Source: Dictyocoela muelleri (taxonomy: Eukaryota > Microsporidia). From it: a stretch of 11,885 bases of DNA. The notes below the pieces were generated by a model. The model worked only from the letters and a program-made list of their open reading frames with translations. It was not told where the DNA came from and did no database searches. Below are positions 8,419-11,885 of the stretch, one piece after another. The stretch covers positions 1-11,885 of the forward strand of contig SDVU01000614.1 in NCBI GenBank assembly GCA_016256075.1, written 5' to 3'. Positions within the stretch are counted from its first letter, which is position 1, and each line of letters opens with the position of its first letter. The position numbers and the translations under genes were made by a program.

Positions 8419-8891
8419 ACATTTATTTTATTGACAATCATTTAATTTTAATACTTATTAATTTATTTTATAAAACTTCAAAAAAATTTTATTTTAAAAC
8501 TATTACATTTTTAAATTTTTAGCACTAAATATTATATTTTTTAGAATTAAAATTTTTTAACAATATTTTTAATTTAATTGAAAATAAGCCAAATAAATTT
8601 TTAATTCTAAGAAAATTTTTTTACTACATTTTTATATATTGGTTTTAAATTCAAATATATATATATATGGAATTGAGATTATTGGATAGAGATTTTTTTG
8701 TCTTATGAAATGAATTAAATAATATAATTTAAAAATATTAAACGATAAACTGTAGTAAATAAATAAGATTGAAAATTTGCATTACATTAAATTTATTTTC
8801 GTAGGAAATCCTTAAAATTTGTGATTGTTTTTTCTTTCATTTTCTCAAAAATCAATTTGAACTATTTTCAAAAAAAAAATTAAAGGTGTTA
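8419..8891. other. 3' non-coding part of the MULE element
   Basis: No gene is visible. The sequence is extremely AT-rich. A short imperfect inverted repeat around TTAGAATTAAAA (about 8538-8556) and its complement (about 8594-8612) could form a stem, and a (TA) run lies at 8658-8667. It separates the transposase stop from the right terminal repeat. Confidence 0.5.
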
Positions 8892-8936
8892 ATAAGGGGC
8901 GAAATCATAGTTTCGCCCCTAAGGGGTGAAACTATG
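8892..8936 (-). repeat. Right terminal inverted repeat of the MULE, containing a palindrome
   Basis: Positions 8906-8936 form a 31-bp palindrome with one mismatch: CATAGTTTCGCCCCT, central A, AGGGGTGAAACTATG. The inner part GGGGCGAAATCATAG continues the match to the left end of the element. This is the better preserved of the two termini. Confidence 0.8.
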
Positions 8937-9079
8937 CTTTACGTGTTAAATATTTTTGTAGACTTCGATAACGGTAAGATTTCGTCATAATACATCGAAT
9001 AAATAAAGATTCTTCTTGTCTCAGTATTATTGTTAAAATTTTACATTAAATAACTTTTTATTTGAATTATTTTTATTTA
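8937..9079. other. Short AT-rich spacer between the MULE and the integrase fossil
   Basis: I see no gene, repeat or structured element here, and no continuation of the hAT gene. Confidence 0.4.
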
Positions 9080-10080
9080 AATCATATTTACTTTCATATT
9101 TTTATATTTCGAAGCATATTTTTTATAAATATACCACACTTCATTTTGTATTGAAAACTTTTCTGAAACAATAAGTTGAACTTCTTTGTTAGTAATACCG
9201 ATCCCGCAAAAAAAGTGAATAGCCTTTTATTTGTTTACCTGTATATTGTGTCATCATATTGATAAAGCACTTCTTTATACTTTGAAATTCAATAAACACT
9301 TACTTTTCTCATCGACAGCCGTAATATTTTTTCAAATGTTCAATTAAATCCCATAATTTGCCCCTGGCTTGGGTGATGTATAGGTCTTTCATTAATGATA
9401 CTAATTCCAAATCGTCACACAAAATTTCAACCTCTTTATTACGAAATTCTCGACTATTGTCTGTATTAAAATAAACCTCGCTTCTGCTGGTAGAAAATAT
9501 CTACCAATTTATTTACTATCTCCATTCTATTTATTTTATTAATTGGGAAAACAAATGCAAATTTGTAGAAACAATCAATAAGAGAAAACGCATATTTAAA
9601 CCCAAAATTATTTGCCGAGTATATCCTGAAATTAATCAAAACACATATTATTATACGATGAACATCTTCAATCGCTATTAAATTATTTTTTCTAGATTGT
9701 TACGGTCGTTTTTTTTCATTGCAAACTTTGCATTATTCCTAAAAATTAGAAATTTATTTAGAAGTGATTCCAATGAATTCATCATCGATAAGTTTTTTTT
9801 ATTTTTTCATACCTATATGACTAGACAAATGTTTTTCTCGTATTATGATTTTTTTTCTTCTTTTTCAAATGCGTATAAATATTTCTTAAACTCATTGTGG
9901 TGGATATATATAAAATTCGAAATATATTTTAATCGATCATTTATCTAAAGAATCTGTCTTTGAAATTGATTATCAAAATCTGGTAAAAGTCCATGATATA
10001 AATTATTATAAATTGACATAAGTTCTTCAGGTGTCTGATTTTTTATATTCTTCTCAACAAAGGGTCAATTTAGTTGATAA
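9080..10080 (-). mobile_element. Broken integrase fossil (retroelement-type rve integrase; Ty3/Gypsy-like or Ginger/KRBA2-like)
   Basis: Read on the minus strand, the parts appear in family order. A zinc-binding HH-CC region lies at about 9710-9860 (SSHIGMKK, then CKVCNEKK). The catalytic core begins near 9620 with LIDCFYKFAFVFPI (first Asp at about 9574-9576), continues with TDNSREFRNKEVE (second Asp, 9444-9464), and has the Glu-bearing helix near 9330-9380. A C-terminal YKEVLYQYDDTIY-like segment lies near 9250, and weaker similarity extends to about 9080. Sequence from 9870 to 10080 may belong to the region before the integrase. The copy is clearly broken, with several interruptions, and looks old. 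No reverse transcriptase, capsid, protease or terminal repeats were seen, so a Ty3/Gypsy-type retroelement cannot be separated from a Ginger-type DNA transposon or another integrase-bearing element. Confidence 0.7.
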
Positions 10081-10410
10081 AAATGTGGGAAAAAAATCTA
10101 TGAATGAATTGGAAGAGAGGGCCAATTATATACGTGGCCGCTTAATGAAATTCATACTCAAGAATGTATTTAATAAAATTTCGTTTTCAATTCATTAATA
10201 AATCAATGCCATGGTGTATCGAAAATGAAACATTTATTAGTTCAAAGGGGTTATTAGTGTTTAAAAATTTTCATTTTTAATACTAAAAAAATATTTTGGC
10301 TAAAAAACCCTTCGTGATCGCATTTGGGGTGTATCCTTTATTACAAAATACCGATAGATTTGCATGAAAAGAATATTTACATTAATGATTTCATAAGTTA
10401 ATTTGATAAA
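10081..10410. other. Unassigned AT-rich stretch upstream of Merlin copy 2
   Basis: The only item of note is a 32-codon open frame at 10100-10198 (MNELEERANYIRGRLMKFIL...), followed in another frame by about 30 codons (KSMPWCIENETFISSKG). Neither matches a family I know, and both are short enough to be chance or relics of an element too decayed to name. GC content is slightly higher at 10100-10150 than in the surroundings. Confidence 0.35.
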
Positions 10411-11340
10411 ATGATTTTATTTAAGAAAGAAGCGGCTCTTTGCCAGTTTTGTTTATCTAAATTACGTTTATACACTTCGCGTACAATAGATTAAGATGTA
10501 GAAAAAGAGGCTGCAATTTCAGATCAAGGTCCGGAAATTCTCCTCCCCAGAGTCATCAAGGCCAGAATTTTTCTAAAAATAAAATACAAAAATATGATAA
10601 AATAAAATATATTAATAATGAAAACAAAATATAAAAATAAAAATAGCGATCAAGGCGTTAAGCTTCGTCACGAAGGTATTTAGGTATTTATCTGAATTTT
10701 TTCGCAATGTGTACATCCATTAAACTATTTTTAAATTTTAAACTTGATTGTAATAGCATACTTGCTATTATATTTTATTATTTCAATGGATGTAATACAA
10801 AACAGATTCATATTTTCACCAATATTTTGATGAATTGTAAAGGAAAAAAGAAAAAGAATATAGATTCTATTGTTTCGTAAATATTAAAAAACTCTTGTAA
10901 AATTTCCGGTAATGACGTTATAGTAGAAAAAGATGAAACAAAATTTTAAAAGAAAGTATAATCGAGGACGACGGATTGAGAAAAATTTTGGCAATAGGTG
11001 TTGTGGAGAGGAGCAATGAGAGAAATTTTTTTAAACATGTAGGAAATAAATTTTTTGCGCTATTAATATTATAAAAAATTGAGTTATTTATAATTCAATC
11101 ATATTACTGATATGTGTCGCGGATATTAAATCTCAATACTATTGAATATTCGAATTATACAGATAATCATCATGTATATATTTTTTATTAGATAAAATAG
11201 TGTGCATACAAACACCATAGAGAATAACTGTGTCGTTTTTTGAGAGTTTATATCTAAAAGATATAGGAGTAAGAAATATGTTAAGCCTTATTCGAATATA
11301 TTTATGCTTAAGAAAAATTCAAATGAAGAAATAAATGAAG
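10411..11340 (+). pseudogene. Merlin (IS1595/ISXO2-like) transposase pseudogene, copy 2, different lineage
   Basis: The plus strand shows the Merlin layout again. An N-terminal zinc ribbon has CQFC at 10441-10452 and RCRKRGCNFRSRSG at 10494-10535. An AT-rich stretch of about 370 bp follows, and then the catalytic core: VIVEKDETKF with the first Asp at 10932, KRKYNRGRRIEKN near 10950, IGVVERSNERNFF near 10993 and HTNTIENNCVVF at 11205, which carries the catalytic Glu at 11220. GVRNMLSLIRIYLCLRK ends it near 11320. The KRKYNRGRR motif is the classic Merlin/ISXO2 form and is absent from copy 1, so the two copies are not recent duplicates. The reading frame is broken many times. The start at 10411 (MILFKKEAAL) is the nearest ATG before the zinc ribbon and may not be the original one. 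Termini were not identified. Confidence 0.75.
10712..10794. repeat. Nested hairpin inside Merlin copy 2
   Basis: A perfect 20-bp hairpin sequence TAATAGCATACTTGCTATTA (8-bp stem, 4-bp loop) at 10751-10770 sits between a further exact 10-bp inverted repeat, TACATCCATT at 10712-10721 and AATGGATGTA at 10785-10794. The spacers of about 29 and 14 bp are AT-rich and could pair partly. It lies between the zinc ribbon and the catalytic core, where coding similarity is absent, and could be a tiny inserted MITE or chance. Confidence 0.45.
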
Positions 11341-11408
11341 GTCAGGTAGATCAGTGGTTAACACTCTCGAATGTAAATTTAAGTATTATAGTTTAAATCC
11401 CGCTGACG
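11341..11408 (+). pseudogene. tRNA-like relic, closest to tRNA-Tyr (GTA)
   Basis: The 68-nt stretch begins GTCAGGT and ends CGCTGAC, giving five outer acceptor pairs (GTCAG/CTGAC). TAGATCAGTGGTTAACAC looks like an A box and D arm. The anticodon loop would be ATGTAAA with anticodon GTA, and GTTTAAATCCC matches a B box (GGTTCAAATCC) with C-to-T changes. The D and T stems and part of the anticodon stem no longer pair well, and no intron is visible, so this is a degraded tRNA or the head of a tRNA-derived SINE rather than a working gene. It lies directly after Merlin copy 2. Confidence 0.45.
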
Positions 11409-11530
11409 TCACTCTTTGATAAATAATGAGTAAATGGCATTAAGCGGTCAAAAACTATATAATTATACTATAATATACAGTTGTTCTAGTGTGGTATATC
11501 TGATTATGACTTGTTCTAATATAAAAATGA

Positions 11531-11650
11531 ACCAGAAGGGACTCTCCTAGGTGTGTGGATGAGCGCGGAAACGCATCTCGGTAAAAAGTAGTGAAAAATA
11601 AAAATTCACGAAAAGACACTAATTACCTGTATCTTGCCGAGTCATTGATA
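11531..11650 (+). other. GC-rich structured segment, possibly a decayed 5.8S-like (LSU 5' end) rRNA
   Basis: GC content rises sharply above the surroundings. The order of motifs resembles a 5.8S rRNA: GACTCTC.....GTGTGGAT, then GATGAGCGCGGAAACGCATC (compare GATGAAGAACGCAGCGAAAT in 5.8S), then AAGTAGTGAAAAATAAAAAT (compare ACGTAATGTGAATTGCAGAA), AATTCACG and a final ATCTTGCC. GATG.GCG with CGCATC can form a hairpin. In microsporidia the 5.8S sequence is fused to the 5' end of the LSU rRNA. I could not recognise an LSU domain I downstream, so this is at most a diverged fragment, and another structured RNA is possible. Confidence 0.33.
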
Positions 11651-11692
11651 AAACGAAGATCGCGCAGTCAGATGGGCTTCAGGGGTAGCTTA

Positions 11693-11763
11693 GAAAGTGA
11701 CTTGTTATTTAACACCAAGAACCAAAGGTCACAGACCACGGTAGGAGAAAACTCGGAACTTGG
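11693..11763 (+). repeat. RNA-like dispersed repeat, right copy
   Basis: It aligns in the same orientation with 1-79: GAAAGTGACTTGTTATTTAA, then ACACCAAGAACCAAAGGTCA, then GACCACGGTAGGAGAAAAC and CTTGG. GGTC and GACC can pair around ACA. It follows on from the GC-rich segment at 11531-11690 with no visible break, so the left copy may be the tail of the same longer unit, whose body would lie outside the window. An open frame at 11591-11830 covers it, but the sequence reads more like structured RNA than protein. Confidence 0.55.
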
Positions 11764-11816
11764 TTTTTTTTCCCCCATCAAAAAAGTTGGGTTTTTTTTC
11801 CCCCATTTAAAAAAAT
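11762..11816 (+). repeat. Two-copy tandem duplication with T8-C5 tracts
   Basis: GGTTTTTTTTCCCCCATCAA is followed by AAAAGTT, and then a second copy GGGTTTTTTTTCCCCCATTT with AAAAAAATC. Unit length is about 28 bp. The remaining 70 bp to the window end are AT-rich with nothing recognisable. Confidence 0.65.
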
Positions 11817-11885
11817 CAATTTATGATTAATTAATTTATATATTATAAATTACATTAATTAAAATATTAAATAAATTATTAAATT

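Larger units (their letters stand above)
6921..8936 (+). mobile_element. MULE (Mutator-like) transposon, about 2.0 kb, with palindromic ends
   Basis: A FLYWCH-MULE transposase relic (7031-8418) is bracketed by inverted repeats of about 45 bp at 6921-6965 and 8892-8936. Each repeat contains a 31-bp palindrome (CATAGTTTCGCCCCT, one central base, AGGGGTGAAACTATG at the right end). MULEs usually make 8-11 bp target duplications; none is obvious outside these coordinates (left flank ...TTTGGCTGTG, right flank CTTTACGTG...). Flank decay or a boundary slightly different from mine could explain that. The element abuts the truncated hAT transposase, so it probably inserted into or beside that gene. 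Confidence 0.75.

Noticed and set aside
9697-9948. 83-codon plus-strand open frame
   Set aside because: It is rich in F and Y from AT bias and lies antisense to the integrase fossil; it resembles no known protein.
10100-10198. Small gene of 32 codons
   Set aside because: No family match, no credible control signals, and a length expected by chance.
11548-11585. Hammerhead-ribozyme-like string (GGATGAG...GGAAAC)
   Set aside because: There is no room for a stem II between the two conserved boxes and no partner cleavage site; the simple GATG/CATC hairpin explains it better.
11591-11830. 79-codon plus-strand open frame
   Set aside because: It runs through the RNA-like repeat and the T8-C5 duplication without any protein-like motif, and the parallel frame in the 1-79 copy is not conserved.

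Overview
This is a very AT-rich, gene-poor stretch of a small eukaryotic genome that has been filled by transposable elements inserted into one another. A microsporidian is the most likely source. The reasons are strong A+T bias, a single intronless gene with a TATA-like box about 20 bp before its ATG, and remnants of Merlin (IS1595/ISXO2-type), FLYWCH-MULE, ZBED-type hAT and integrase-bearing elements together. The organism is inferred from style and element content, not from a diagnostic host gene.

Layout: (a) 1-79, a GC-richer RNA-like repeat whose second copy lies at the other end of the window (11693-11763). (b) 118-1705, a 1.6 kb foldback element. Each arm is a ladder of about 22-bp tandem units plus a unique segment of roughly 190 bp, and the loop is a G-rich minisatellite. 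(c) 1803-3059 (minus), the only intact-looking gene, encoding a 418-residue orphan protein with a signal peptide. (d) 3595-5182 (plus), a Merlin transposase pseudogene split by a 724-bp MITE-like element with a 7-bp target duplication, which itself contains a 308-bp foldback. (e) 5247-5427, six exact 22-bp units and part of the unique arm of the same foldback family. (f) 5428-6920, a decayed ZBED5-like hAT whose left end seems to sit inside that arm. (g) 6921-8936, a FLYWCH-MULE transposon bounded at both ends by 31-bp palindromes and inserted at the 3' part of the hAT gene. (h) 9080-10080 (minus), a broken integrase fossil. (i) 10411-11340 (plus), a second Merlin transposase pseudogene of a different lineage. 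(j) 11341-11885, a tRNA-Tyr-like relic, a GC-rich segment that resembles a decayed 5.8S-like rRNA, the second RNA-like repeat and a short C-tract duplication.

All transposases are inactivated, so the region looks like a transposon graveyard next to one host gene. The points most worth following are the large foldback and its possible link to Merlin, the layered insertions with a readable order, the palindrome-tipped MULE, and the paired RNA-like repeats at the two edges of the window.
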